Source of the DNA: Massilia sp. W12
Lineage (GTDB): Bacteria > Pseudomonadota > Gammaproteobacteria > Burkholderiales > Burkholderiaceae_D
Assembly: GCF_037300705.1 (NCBI RefSeq)
Contig: NZ_CP147776.1
Location: 1,674,001-1,738,000, forward strand
Direction: 5' to 3'
DNA: 64,000 nt
Under the pieces are notes generated by a model. The model had not been told where the DNA came from. It searched no databases and saw only the letters and a program-made list of their open reading frames with translations. Shown one piece after another: positions 6,852 through 14,621 of this stretch; within the stretch, counting starts at the first letter, position 1; each line of letters begins with the position of its first letter. A program made the position numbers and the translations under genes.

Positions 6852-9586
6852 GCCCCCAGTTTTTCCAATTGTGATGTGACATAGCCGGCGGCAGCGGATT
6901 TGGGGGCCAGCTCCAGATAGGTTTGATAGGCTTTTCTGGCCTTGTCTTTTTGTTCCGCCTTGGCCAGCGCATCCCCCAGATTCAGCCAGGCAATCGCGCG
7001 CGAAGGGTCCATTTGCAGCGCTTTTTCATACCAGCGCGCCGCTTCCAGGTATTTATCCTGCTTGTAGAAGGAAAAACCGAGGTTGTTGGCGGCTTGCGAA
7101 AAATCCGGGCGCAGTTTCAAGGCTTCGGTGAATTCCAGCTCTGCTTTGGCGTATTGTTTTTCCTTGAAGAGTTGCAGACCGCGATCATTGGCGCGTTGCG
7201 CCAGCTGACGGTTATTGCTGGGAATTGCGCTGGGCGGGGTGATTTTTTGCTCGCCGCCATGCAAATCTTTGACCAGTACCGGGGCCGGTTTTTGCGTCGG
7301 CTTGATCGCCGTTTCCGTCACCGCCGCCGGCGCGCTGGCGGCCGTCAGCGCGGGGGCCGGACGCGCTGCCGCCAGCTTGCTGTTCAAGGCAATCGCATCA
7401 TTGCTTAATTGCGCGGTCTGCGGGCTGATGAATTCTGTTTCGGATGGCAATTCAAAAATGAAATCGCCGCCTTCCGAGCCGGGCAGGCTGCCAAACGCCG
7501 GGGTTTGTTGCGATACCGCCGAGACCGAAGGTGCGACCCAGGCCGCCAGTTCGGTGGCGGTGATCAACCCGTCCCCATTCAAATCGGCCTTGCCCTGCAT
7601 GCCCTGCAACAAGGCCCAGGTGAACACCGAATGGCCATTCGGCCCGCCATCGGCCACCAACTGATCGGCCCCGCCGGCGGTCAGCATTTGCCGGCCCAGA
7701 CGTTTGGCGTTTTCACGCAGAAAATTCGGATTGCCGGCGCCTCGCGTCAAACCCAGCCCGCTGTAACAGGCGTCCATCACAAACAGCACATGCCGTGCTG
7801 ACAGGCTTTCGGCGATATTTTGGATTTCCGTCATCGGAATCGCTTCCGCCGCCACTTGTTTCGGATCGGCGTCAGCCGGAATGATATAGCCCAGATCGCG
7901 TCCCGAACTCAGTTTCACCGTGGCCCCGTGGCCGGCGTAAAACACAAAAATGCGGTCATTCTTTTTTGCGCTGTGTTGCAAGCGCTCATGAAACGCCGCC
8001 AGAATCCCATTGCGCGTGGCGGCGCCGTTTGTCAGCGTGATCACATGCTCAGGCGCAAAGCCGAATTTCTCAATCAGGGTTTGCCGCATCGCCTCAGTGT
8101 CGCGCACCGCGTAATGCAGCTTGGGCCATTTCGCATAATCATCAATCCCGATCAATAAAGCCCAGGAGTTGCTATAGCCGGAATCCACCACCACCTTGTT
8201 TTTCTCTTCGCCCGGCGTGCCCTTGACCACTTTAAATCCATTCCCATCCCAGGCCGCGAAGGCATAGCCTTCGGCGCTTAAACGCTGCAGGATTTTGGGC
8301 AGGGCCTTGACGGTGCGTTCGTGAATATCGTGAAACAGGATGATGCCGCGCTTTTCCTTTTCCAGGGTGCGGAACACCCGCTCCACAATTGATTCCGGCA
8401 CCGGGTCGGCCCAGTCCAGCGAATCAATATTCCACATCACGGAAGTGAGTTTGGCTTCGCTTAACATTTGCATCCCTTCGCCATTCCTGGCGCCATAGGG
8501 AAAGCGGAACAGCGGGGCGCGTTCCTTATCGACTGCTTTCAATAAATTGTCAGTATTTAAGATTTCTGCTTTGAGCGTCTCGCCGCTGGTTTTCGCCAGC
8601 TGGGCATGGGTGTAGCTGTGATTGGCCAGCGCATGCCCGGCGGCGCGCAAGCGGCGGCTGACGTCGGCCCCGGCTTCGAGTTTGGCTGCGCCTTTGTCAT
8701 ACTGACCGATATTGCGCCCGACAGAAAAAAACACCGCCGGCACGCTGTATTGTTTCAAAATCGCCGCAATTTCGTCGCTGTAGCGGCGGTGCGGGCCGTC
8801 GTCAAAGGTCAGCACCACGGTTTTCGGCGGTAATTCCGTACCCAGAATTTCCGTGCCATCGTTTTTTCCCACCGGCTGCGGATAGGCTTGGATATAGCCG
8901 TATTCCTTCATGATTTGCTCGCGCTGATACAGCTTGCGCAATTTGGCCAGATAATCCTCCCAGCGCTCGCGCTTGAGTTCAATGCTGCGCGTGCCGAGCT
9001 GGCTGAAAATCTGCTGAATTTCTTTTTCGTAATTGCGCTCAATTTCCGCCAGCGCATCCAAATCCTCGCCAATGCGCTTATGCAGCTTGATGCCGGCCAG
9101 GGCCGAGTCGCGCGTCATGGCGGCTTGCAAGCTGACCAGCAATTCGCGAAACGCCAAGCGGTCTGCGTCGAATAAATCCGGGTCGCTTTCGACAAAATCC
9201 AGCCATTGGCTCAATTCTTCATGGCGTTTGGCGTGATTGCCGGCAGCAATTTGCTGTAAGAGCTGCTCAAGCTGGTTGCGGCGGTTTTGATTGTCATGAA
9301 AAATCGCCTGGCCGATGCTGCGCGCCTGCTGCTGCGCGGCCTGGTTCTGGCCTTTATCTTCGGCCAGCAGGACAATGATTTTGCGGTAATTCGCCAGTAA
9401 CTCGCGTGAGGCCGGAATCAGTTGCGCCGCCGGCGCAGGCGCGGCGGGGCTGGCGCTTGTGGCGGCGGCGCTGGCTGGCGCAGTCGCTGCGGGTGTGCGG
9501 TATTGATGGTAAATGGAAAAAACAGCCAAGCCGACGGCCAGTATCACGCCGGCGGCAATCAGGTAAAGCAGCGTTTTGGTTTTCAT
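6848..9586 (-). CDS. membrane-anchored polysaccharide deacetylase / caspase-like protease / EF-hand / TPR fusion
   Basis: The 912-residue product has an unusual domain string. Residues 7-26 form a transmembrane anchor, followed by an Ala/Pro linker and helical, probably coiled-coil, sequence to about 230. A NodB-type deacetylase spans about 255-455, with TFDDGP at 260-265 (metal Asp), HSYTH at 323-327 and LFHDIH at 417-422. A caspase-like C14 domain spans about 472-712, with His553 in YAGHG and Cys607 in DACYSG, so the dyad is intact. An exact 12-residue EF-hand loop, D-x-N-x-D-G-x-I-x-x-x-E, lies at 668-679 inside the caspase domain. Two or three TPR repeats fill 793-905. The N-terminal anchor suggests a periplasmic body. 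It lies between the IS-interrupted membrane gene and the small gene that overlaps its stop. Substrates are unknown. Confidence 0.88.
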   Translation of the reverse strand: MKTKTLLYLIAAGVILAVGLAVFSIYHQYRTPAATAPASAAATSASPAAPAPAAQLIPASRELLANYRKIIVLLAEDKGQNQAAQQQARSIGQAIFHDNQNRRNQLEQLLQQIAAGNHAKRHEELSQWLDFVESDPDLFDADRLAFRELLVSLQAAMTRDSALAGIKLHKRIGEDLDALAEIERNYEKEIQQIFSQLGTRSIELKRERWEDYLAKLRKLYQREQIMKEYGYIQAYPQPVGKNDGTEILGTELPPKTVVLTFDDGPHRRYSDEIAAILKQYSVPAVFFSVGRNIGQYDKGAAKLEAGADVSRRLRAAGHALANHSYTHAQLAKTSGETLKAEILNTDNLLKAVDKERAPLFRFPYGARNGEGMQMLSEAKLTSVMWNIDSLDWADPVPESIVERVFRTLEKEKRGIILFHDIHERTVKALPKILQRLSAEGYAFAAWDGNGFKVVKGTPGEEKNKVVVDSGYSNSWALLIGIDDYAKWPKLHYAVRDTEAMRQTLIEKFGFAPEHVITLTNGAATRNGILAAFHERLQHSAKKNDRIFVFYAGHGATVKLSSGRDLGYIIPADADPKQVAAEAIPMTEIQNIAESLSARHVLFVMDACYSGLGLTRGAGNPNFLRENAKRLGRQMLTAGGADQLVADGGPNGHSVFTWALLQGMQGKADLNGDGLITATELAAWVAPSVSAVSQQTPAFGSLPGSEGGDFIFELPSETEFISPQTAQLSNDAIALNSKLAAARPAPALTAASAPAAVTETAIKPTQKPAPVLVKDLHGGEQKITPPSAIPSNNRQLAQRANDRGLQLFKEKQYAKAELEFTEALKLRPDFSQAANNLGFSFYKQDKYLEAARWYEKALQMDPSRAIAWLNLGDALAKAEQKDKARKAYQTYLELAPKSAAAGYVTSQLEKLGA

Positions 9587-9648
9587 GTGCGTGCCTAAGC
9601 TTTGCTATGCACGCAAGTGTAAACCATGGGCTGCCTTACTCTGTGTTC

Positions 9649-10857
9649 TTACTGGCCGTTTTTTTGCAAGTTCTGCAAGTCCTGTTTGGCGCGCTCCACG
9701 TCCGCCGCATATTCCGTTAAATAGCGCTCGCGTTGCTCGCTGCTCCATTCGGCTTCAGAAAATTGCTCAAGACTGTATTTCTTGCTGGTGTGGGCGATGC
9801 CGATGAGGCGCGGCATCATAGCGCGGTCGGGGTCGGCGTTTTCATACAGGATATAACCATCGACATCGCGCAAAGTGAGTGGAAACACCGGCTTGCGATC
9901 GCGCAGCAGGCGGCCAAACAATTGCAGCCGGACTTCCTGTTCGCCCGGCGCCAGCACATCATTAAAGCTCAGCAGCGCCACCGGTTTGCCGCTGGCGTCA
10001 TCCACCCGTCCCGCAATCAGGTAACGCCCGCCTTCACGCACGCGCGCTTTCAGGTAGAAATTCAGGCTGCCATCCGCCAGCGTTTCCCGCACCCCGCCGC
10101 TCCATTGCGCCGGCGCTTGCGGCGTGTGGATGAAATCAAAATTGACTGAGCCGGCCTGATCGCCGGCCTGATATTGCACTTCGATGCGCACCGCGCCATG
10201 CCAGCTGGCGAACGCGCTGTTGGCAGGCGTCAGGCTGGCGCTGACGATATTGTCGCCGGCTTGCAAATCGCCCTGCATGCCATTGTCGGCAAATTGCAGG
10301 CTGGCCGAGGGCAGGGCGGCGCTGCCGCGTCCGGCCGGGCTGCCGGAATTCGGCAGCGCCTGCGCCTGCGCCCGCGTCACAAACAGGGGCAGACGTTTGC
10401 CATCTTTGCCTTGCGCCTGCATGCTCAGAAGCAGATGTTCGCCGGCCCCGACAAAAATCCGGTTTTGCGTGGTTTTCAGAGTGATCGTGGGATGGGTCTT
10501 CCCATCTTTTTGCCGCATGGCGTGACTGTCTTCCACCGGGCGGTTGGGCCAGATCTGGTCAGGATGTTCTTCAATCGGACGCGAGTTTTGCGGGTAGCGC
10601 GTGCCTTCGCGGTAGCTTTGATACGTGTGCTCGGCCAAGGCCAATTGCTGTTTGGCCAGAATCACCCGCGCCGCATGACTGTCCGGCGCCACGCCTGCAG
10701 GCAGCGGCTGCGGCGCGGGCGCCTGCCGCGCATGCGCCGCTGCGCCGGCTGGCGCCGCAGCGGTTTTGCCGGTGGCCTGATTCACCCAGTCAGCCTGGCC
10801 TTGCATCGCCTCTTGCTGCTCGGCATGGCGCCACAGCAGCATGCCGCCCAACAGCAC
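9649..10857 (-). CDS. membrane-anchored protein of unknown function, 5' end severed by IS element
   Basis: The 402 codons seen here begin at an internal GTG. Reading the frame upstream gives DTDGAQPSLLRRYWPLGLGA up to the IS at 10922. On the far side of the IS, ATG-AAA-CAC-GAC-TTC-AAC-TTA (11810 downward) joins in frame when one TA copy is removed, giving an intact product of 430 residues with one transmembrane segment near residue 20-38. The body is beta-rich (DNGMQGDLQAGDNIVSASL) and somewhat like the choice-of-anchor/Ig-type extracellular domains, a weak resemblance. The C-terminus is a charged helix. The intact gene would start two bases after the lipase-like gene's stop. With the IS present, synthesis from GTG 10857 would lose part of the membrane segment. 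Confidence 0.75.
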   Translation of the reverse strand: MLLGGMLLWRHAEQQEAMQGQADWVNQATGKTAAAPAGAAAHARQAPAPQPLPAGVAPDSHAARVILAKQQLALAEHTYQSYREGTRYPQNSRPIEEHPDQIWPNRPVEDSHAMRQKDGKTHPTITLKTTQNRIFVGAGEHLLLSMQAQGKDGKRLPLFVTRAQAQALPNSGSPAGRGSAALPSASLQFADNGMQGDLQAGDNIVSASLTPANSAFASWHGAVRIEVQYQAGDQAGSVNFDFIHTPQAPAQWSGGVRETLADGSLNFYLKARVREGGRYLIAGRVDDASGKPVALLSFNDVLAPGEQEVRLQLFGRLLRDRKPVFPLTLRDVDGYILYENADPDRAMMPRLIGIAHTSKKYSLEQFSEAEWSSEQRERYLTEYAADVERAKQDLQNLQKNGQ

Positions 10858-10936
10858 AAGCGCGCCCAGACCCAGCGGCCAGTAACGGCGCAGCAGACTG
10901 GGCTGCGCGCCGTCGGTGTCTAGGGTGTGTTGACAT

Positions 10937-11688
10937 TTATTTCAACCATATCATTGATGCCGCCAAGGTTACAAACGAAGAGAAACGGGTATCCAGTTTG
11001 TCGTAGCGGGTAGCGATCCGTCGAAATTGCTTAATTTTGGCGAAAAAGCGCTCAATGAGATTGCGGTTTCGATATTGGAACTGATCATAATCCCGCTGTT
11101 CTTTCCGGTTCGCCTTTGGTGGAATCACGACCTTGGCATTTTTTCCCTCAATGCAATCAATCAGTGTGTTGGCATCATAGGCTTTATCTGCCAGCACCGC
11201 TTGTGGCGCGACGTCATTGAGTAACGCGGTTGCCTGGGTTATATCGTGAACTTCTCCGCCTGTCAGGATGAACTGAACCAAATTGCCCAAGCCCTCAACG
11301 CAAGCATGAATCTTGGTGGTTAATCCCCCACGAGACCGGCCAATGGATTGCGGCCCCTTTTTTTTGCGGCTCCTGCTGCATGCTGATGCGCCCGCACGAT
11401 AGTGCTATCAAGAAAAACTTCCTCAAAGTCCGCGTCCTCGCGTAGCACGGCAAAGATTTTGTGCCATACCTGCTTATCCGACCAACGCGCAAACCTCACA
11501 TAGACGCTGTTCCATGGGCCAAATTCAGCAGGCAAATCCCGCCACGGGCTGCCTGTCTTTGCTATCCATAAAACAGCTTCCACAAACAGCCGATTATTCA
11601 CGCCTGTTCTGCCTCTATCGCCAACCTTTCCTGGTACCAAGGCTTCAATTCTTGCCCACTGATCGTCCCGTAACATCATCCGTGCCAT
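10937..11688 (-). CDS. IS5-family transposase, full OrfAB product by -1 frameshift
   Basis: A -1 slip on GCA-AAA-AAA-AGG changes the frame to read KKKGPQSIGRSRGG and onward through GNLVQFILTGG to the stop at 10937. The downstream frame supplies the second catalytic Asp in VLADKAYD and the third in the DDE signature Y-x2-R-x3-E-x6-K (YRNRNLIERFFAKIK), which fits exactly. In its own frame the first ATG of this part is at 11290. No disrupting mutation is seen, so the enzyme should be functional if frameshifting occurs. Confidence 0.88.
11320..11688 (-). CDS. IS5-family transposase, upstream frame (OrfA)
   Basis: The 122-residue frame carries the N-terminal DUF4096-like helix-turn-helix region (MARMMLRDDQWARIEALVPG) and the first catalytic Asp in VFLDSTIVRAH. 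It reaches the slippery run A8 (11365-11358, minus strand) and terminates shortly after in frame 0 with RNPLAGLVGD. The product may act alone as a regulator or DNA-binding protein, as proposed for other two-frame IS elements. Confidence 0.88.
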   Translation of the reverse strand: MARMMLRDDQWARIEALVPGKVGDRGRTGVNNRLFVEAVLWIAKTGSPWRDLPAEFGPWNSVYVRFARWSDKQVWHKIFAVLREDADFEEVFLDSTIVRAHQHAAGAAKKRGRNPLAGLVGD

Positions 11689-11789
11689 TCTGTTTTGCCC
11701 AAAAACAAGAATGTAAACACAAGTGGCAAAAAGTTAACAGCTTTTTTTGAAAATTCCCATCCAAAGTGCTGTTAATTGTCAACACGCCC

Positions 11790-11810
11790 TAAGTTGAAGT
11801 CGTGTTTCAT
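11790..11810 (-). pseudogene. 5' remnant of the IS-interrupted membrane-protein gene
   Basis: These 21 bases hold the original start ATG (11810) and the first seven codons, MKHDFNL, ending in the TA target duplication. AGGA immediately precedes the ATG. The reading frame continues at 10922 on the other side of the IS. Confidence 0.85.
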
Positions 11811-11812
11811 TC

Positions 11813-12697
11813 CTATTTGGCGTAGTTGACCATGGCGTTGCGCACTACCGAGATAATGCCGCCCCAGGCCCCATTCGCATAATGGTTGTAGGCTTCGTTA
11901 TCATCGCGGAAAGTGACGGAGTGATACGACCATTTTACCGAACCGCCTTCATTTGCGGCTGTGCCAAGCGATAAATCATTGCTCAGCCAGTCGGCAGGAT
12001 TGCCCAGCGATGTGCCGCTGCTGCCAGCCACGCCGCCGGTGCTGTGATAGGCCACCGCTTCATCATCCTGGCCCGGCAAAATGCTGGAATACAAGGTGCC
12101 GCTGGCGCCGGCATACATATAAAACCAGATATTGCGGGTGTTGTTGTGGTCATACAGGGCGCGCGCGGTGGTGGTTTTCAAATCCTTCACCAGCGGCTCC
12201 GAGGTGCTCCAGGAACCGTAATCAGACAATTCCGAGCCACCCGAGGCGCCTGAGGCGTTGCGCACCCATTTGATATTCCAGCCGGTTTGGGTTGTGCCGT
12301 CGCTGTTGCCGCATTGGCCGGCGCTATTCGGCGTGGCGTTTTTCTTATAACGCGCGCTGCCGCCATAATTGGCCAGGTTATAGCCCAGCATTAAATTGCC
12401 GGCGCTGTGGGTGGCGATATAACACCAATTGGCGCCGGTGCAAAAACAATCCAGCGCATCGCGGATTTTGCTGCTTTGGCTGGAAATACTGTTATAGCCA
12501 TCCCAATTCACGGATTTCTTATTAATCCCGGCGGCGGTTGTGCCCGGCCCCCAATATGTCCAGCTATTGTAATTGCCGACTGCGCCGCCGCCGGTGCGGC
12601 CATTAATCCATAAAGTGTAATTTGCCGCCTGCGCGCTTAAGCTGGAAAACAGGCAAAGCGCGAGCGTGCCGCGCAAAATGCGAGCCAATTGATTCAT
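11813..12697 (-). CDS. secreted lipase/esterase-like alpha/beta-hydrolase
   Basis: The 294-residue product has a clear signal peptide (hydrophobic core LALCLFSSLS, cleavage after AQA near residue 24). The nucleophile elbow is THSAG at 96-100, with Ser98 as candidate nucleophile, as in GHSxG lipases but with Thr replacing the first Gly. It is preceded by a strand (WCYIA). The mature protein is rich in Gly, Ser, Asn and Trp, and has a cysteine cluster (DCFCTGANWC), which suits an exported enzyme. It is the first gene of the minus-strand group; its stop codon lies two bases before the original ATG of the interrupted membrane gene. The substrate is unknown, and the Asp/His of a triad cannot be assigned with confidence. 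Confidence 0.7.
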   Translation of the reverse strand: MNQLARILRGTLALCLFSSLSAQAANYTLWINGRTGGGAVGNYNSWTYWGPGTTAAGINKKSVNWDGYNSISSQSSKIRDALDCFCTGANWCYIATHSAGNLMLGYNLANYGGSARYKKNATPNSAGQCGNSDGTTQTGWNIKWVRNASGASGGSELSDYGSWSTSEPLVKDLKTTTARALYDHNNTRNIWFYMYAGASGTLYSSILPGQDDEAVAYHSTGGVAGSSGTSLGNPADWLSNDLSLGTAANEGGSVKWSYHSVTFRDDNEAYNHYANGAWGGIISVVRNAMVNYAK

Positions 12698-13088
12698 GTC
12701 GTCTCCGTATCGTTCTTGTCGTATGAAAAACAGGTTTTCGCGTCAGCCTCCCAAGCCGGCGGAAAAAACGCAGCACAATGGCAAACCCCTTTGCCGCCGC
12801 AAACTTGATTGTTTGCAACAATTTGTGAGCTGCAGCTATGCTAATTTTGCGGTGGATGACTGTCAACAGAAAATGGAGCAATTGCTCGGCATATCATGAA
12901 AATTTGAATCGTGAATATCATTCATCAGATTTGTGAATAATAATCACTGAAACAATATGGGGGGGATATTGGCATGTTCAGATGGGAAATGTGTTCGCTG
13001 CGGCATCGTTGAGCAATCGTGATAGATGATGCGATGCTGTCTATGTGAGCCATTGACTGATAAAAAACACTTGCATCAAGTGGCCGGC
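12698..13088. other. intergenic region upstream of the lipase-like operon
   Basis: No gene is seen in these 391 bases. The sequence is AT-rich around 12890-12960 with a G7 run near 12960. It should contain the promoter of the leftward operon, but no box is good enough to assign. Confidence 0.5.
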
Positions 13089-13538
13089 TCAGCGTGACAG
13101 GGCAATAATTTCATTCGCCTGGCGCAAGCGCTGCGATAACAAAATCGCGATATTGCGGTAGATGCGCAAGGCGATGTCGGGCAATTTGTCCAGGCAGCCG
13201 CCATCGATGCGCAGCGCTTTGCAGGGGGTGGCGGCGCGTACTGAGGCGCAGCGGGCGCGGCATTCAATCAGGGACATCTCGCCAAACGCCTCGCCCGGCC
13301 CCAGACGTTGTATCACTTTCTGCGCGCCGTGCACCCGTTTGCAGATATCCACCTGGCCGGCGATGATGACAAATAAATGCTGGCCCTGTTCGCCTTCGCG
13401 AATGATGTAGTCCGCCGCCATGTAATCAATCAATTCGGCATGATCGAGCAAAATCGCCAACTGTTCATCCTGCATACCCTTGAACAGTTTCAATGCTAAT
13501 AACATTTTCCTGGTTTCGCTTAAGCAATACACAGTCAT
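13089..13538 (-). CDS. cyclic nucleotide-binding domain protein without DNA-binding domain
   Basis: The 149-residue product is almost entirely one cNMP-binding (CRP-like) beta-roll. The conserved elements are LFKGMQDEQLAILL at the N-terminus, IIREGEQGQHLFVIIAGQV, and the phosphate-binding cassette region FGEMSLIECRARCASVRA, where Gly-Glu and Arg suit cNMP binding. No helix-turn-helix follows; the chain ends in a helix (AILLSQRLRQANEII). It may therefore act as a small cNMP sensor by protein contact rather than as a transcription factor. It is transcribed away from tatD. Confidence 0.82.
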   Translation of the reverse strand: MTVYCLSETRKMLLALKLFKGMQDEQLAILLDHAELIDYMAADYIIREGEQGQHLFVIIAGQVDICKRVHGAQKVIQRLGPGEAFGEMSLIECRARCASVRAATPCKALRIDGGCLDKLPDIALRIYRNIAILLSQRLRQANEIIALSR

Positions 13539-13667
13539 GCCAGCCTCCGCTCCATATGCGCTGCAAACAGAATCAGTATCGCCAGTTTGACGGACGGCGG
13601 CAAGGGGCCAGCGCCGTCAAGCGGGGGAGGCGTCGGCGCTATAATGGGACGCAACCGGGAGATGTGG

Positions 13668-14501
13668 ATGTGGATTGACAGTCATTGCCATTTGGATGCG
13701 CCGGAATTCGCCGGCGCCGGGCGCACGCTGGCGCAGCAGGCCTTGGCGGCGGGGGTGGGCGGGGTTTTGATTCCGGCGGTCGAGCGCGCCAATTTCGCCG
13801 CCTGCGCCGCCTTGGCGCAGGATGTGCCGCAGTGCGCCTACACCCTTGGCATCCATCCCCTGTATGTTGGCCGCGCGCATGAAGACGATCTGCACTTTTT
13901 GCGCGATCAAATCCGCGCCGCGCTGGCGGATGCCGCTTTTGCCGGCGTCGGTGAAATCGGCCTGGATTTTTTTGAACCGGCCTTATGCAGCCCGGAAATG
14001 CGCGAACGGCAGTTGTATTTCTTTCAAGCCCAGCTGAAATTGGCGCGTGAATTCGGCTTGCCGGTGCTCTTGCATGTGCGCCGTTCACAAGATCAGATTC
14101 TGGCGCAATTGCGCCGCATCACCCCGCCGGGCGGCATCGCCCATGCTTTCAATGGCAGCTTGCAGCAGGCGCAGCAATTCATCGCCCTCGGTTGCAAGCT
14201 GGGCATGGGCGGGGCGATGACGTATCCGCGCGCCTTGCAAATCCGCCGTCTGGCCGTGGAATTGCCCTTAAGCGCCCTGGTGCTGGAAACCGACGCACCC
14301 GACATTCCACCCGAATGGTTGCACGCCAGACATGGCGGCAGCGGGCCGAATACGCCGGCGCAATGTGCGCGCATCGGCGCCGTGCTGGCGCAATTGCGCG
14401 CTGCGCCGCTGGAGCAGGTGGCGGCGCAAACCAGTGAAAATGTCTGCCAGGTTCTGCCGCGCCTGCGGCAACGCCTGACAGGGCAGGCCGCGCCGCGCTG
14501 A
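13668..14501 (+). CDS. tatD: TatD-family metal-dependent hydrolase (DNase)
   Basis: TatD-family enzymes are TIM-barrel metallohydrolases with exonuclease activity on DNA. The ATG at 13668 is chosen because GGGAG lies six bases upstream and the product then begins MWIDSHCHLD as in the family; an in-frame Met at 13662 is too close to that site. The metal ligands are visible: His6 and His8 (HCHLD), Glu96 (GEIGLD), His136 (LLHVR), His159 (HAFNG) and Asp209 (ETDAP). The length of 277 residues is slightly long for TatD/YjjV. It lies 120 bases upstream of comEC on the same strand. Confidence 0.92.
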   Translation: MWIDSHCHLDAPEFAGAGRTLAQQALAAGVGGVLIPAVERANFAACAALAQDVPQCAYTLGIHPLYVGRAHEDDLHFLRDQIRAALADAAFAGVGEIGLDFFEPALCSPEMRERQLYFFQAQLKLAREFGLPVLLHVRRSQDQILAQLRRITPPGGIAHAFNGSLQQAQQFIALGCKLGMGGAMTYPRALQIRRLAVELPLSALVLETDAPDIPPEWLHARHGGSGPNTPAQCARIGAVLAQLRAAPLEQVAAQTSENVCQVLPRLRQRLTGQAAPR

Positions 14502-14621
14502 AGTCATTGCGGCGCGCCGTTTTTGCCTGAGCGCAAGAACTGCAGCAAAAAACGCCACAGCCGCTTGCCCGCAAACCTTGCTGCCCGCACCATGCAGCAA
14601 ACAGGATTGCGGGAGGCGGGC

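Larger units (their letters stand above)
10923..11789 (-). mobile_element. complete IS5-family (IS427-group-like) insertion sequence, 867 bp
   Basis: The terminal inverted repeats are GGGTGTGTTGACA at 10923 and, on the other strand, GGGCGTGTTGACA ending at 11789, one mismatch in 13. The element is flanked by a TA duplication (10921-10922 and 11790-11791), typical of the IS427 group. It encodes a two-frame transposase with an A8 slippage site. The ends, frames and target duplication are all intact, which points to a recent and possibly active insertion. It interrupts the gene described at 9649-10857. Confidence 0.93.

Noticed and set aside
10857-10922. The GTG at 10857 as the true start of the 402-codon gene
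   Set aside because: The frame continues upstream to the IS boundary and joins an ATG across it; GTG lies within the membrane segment.
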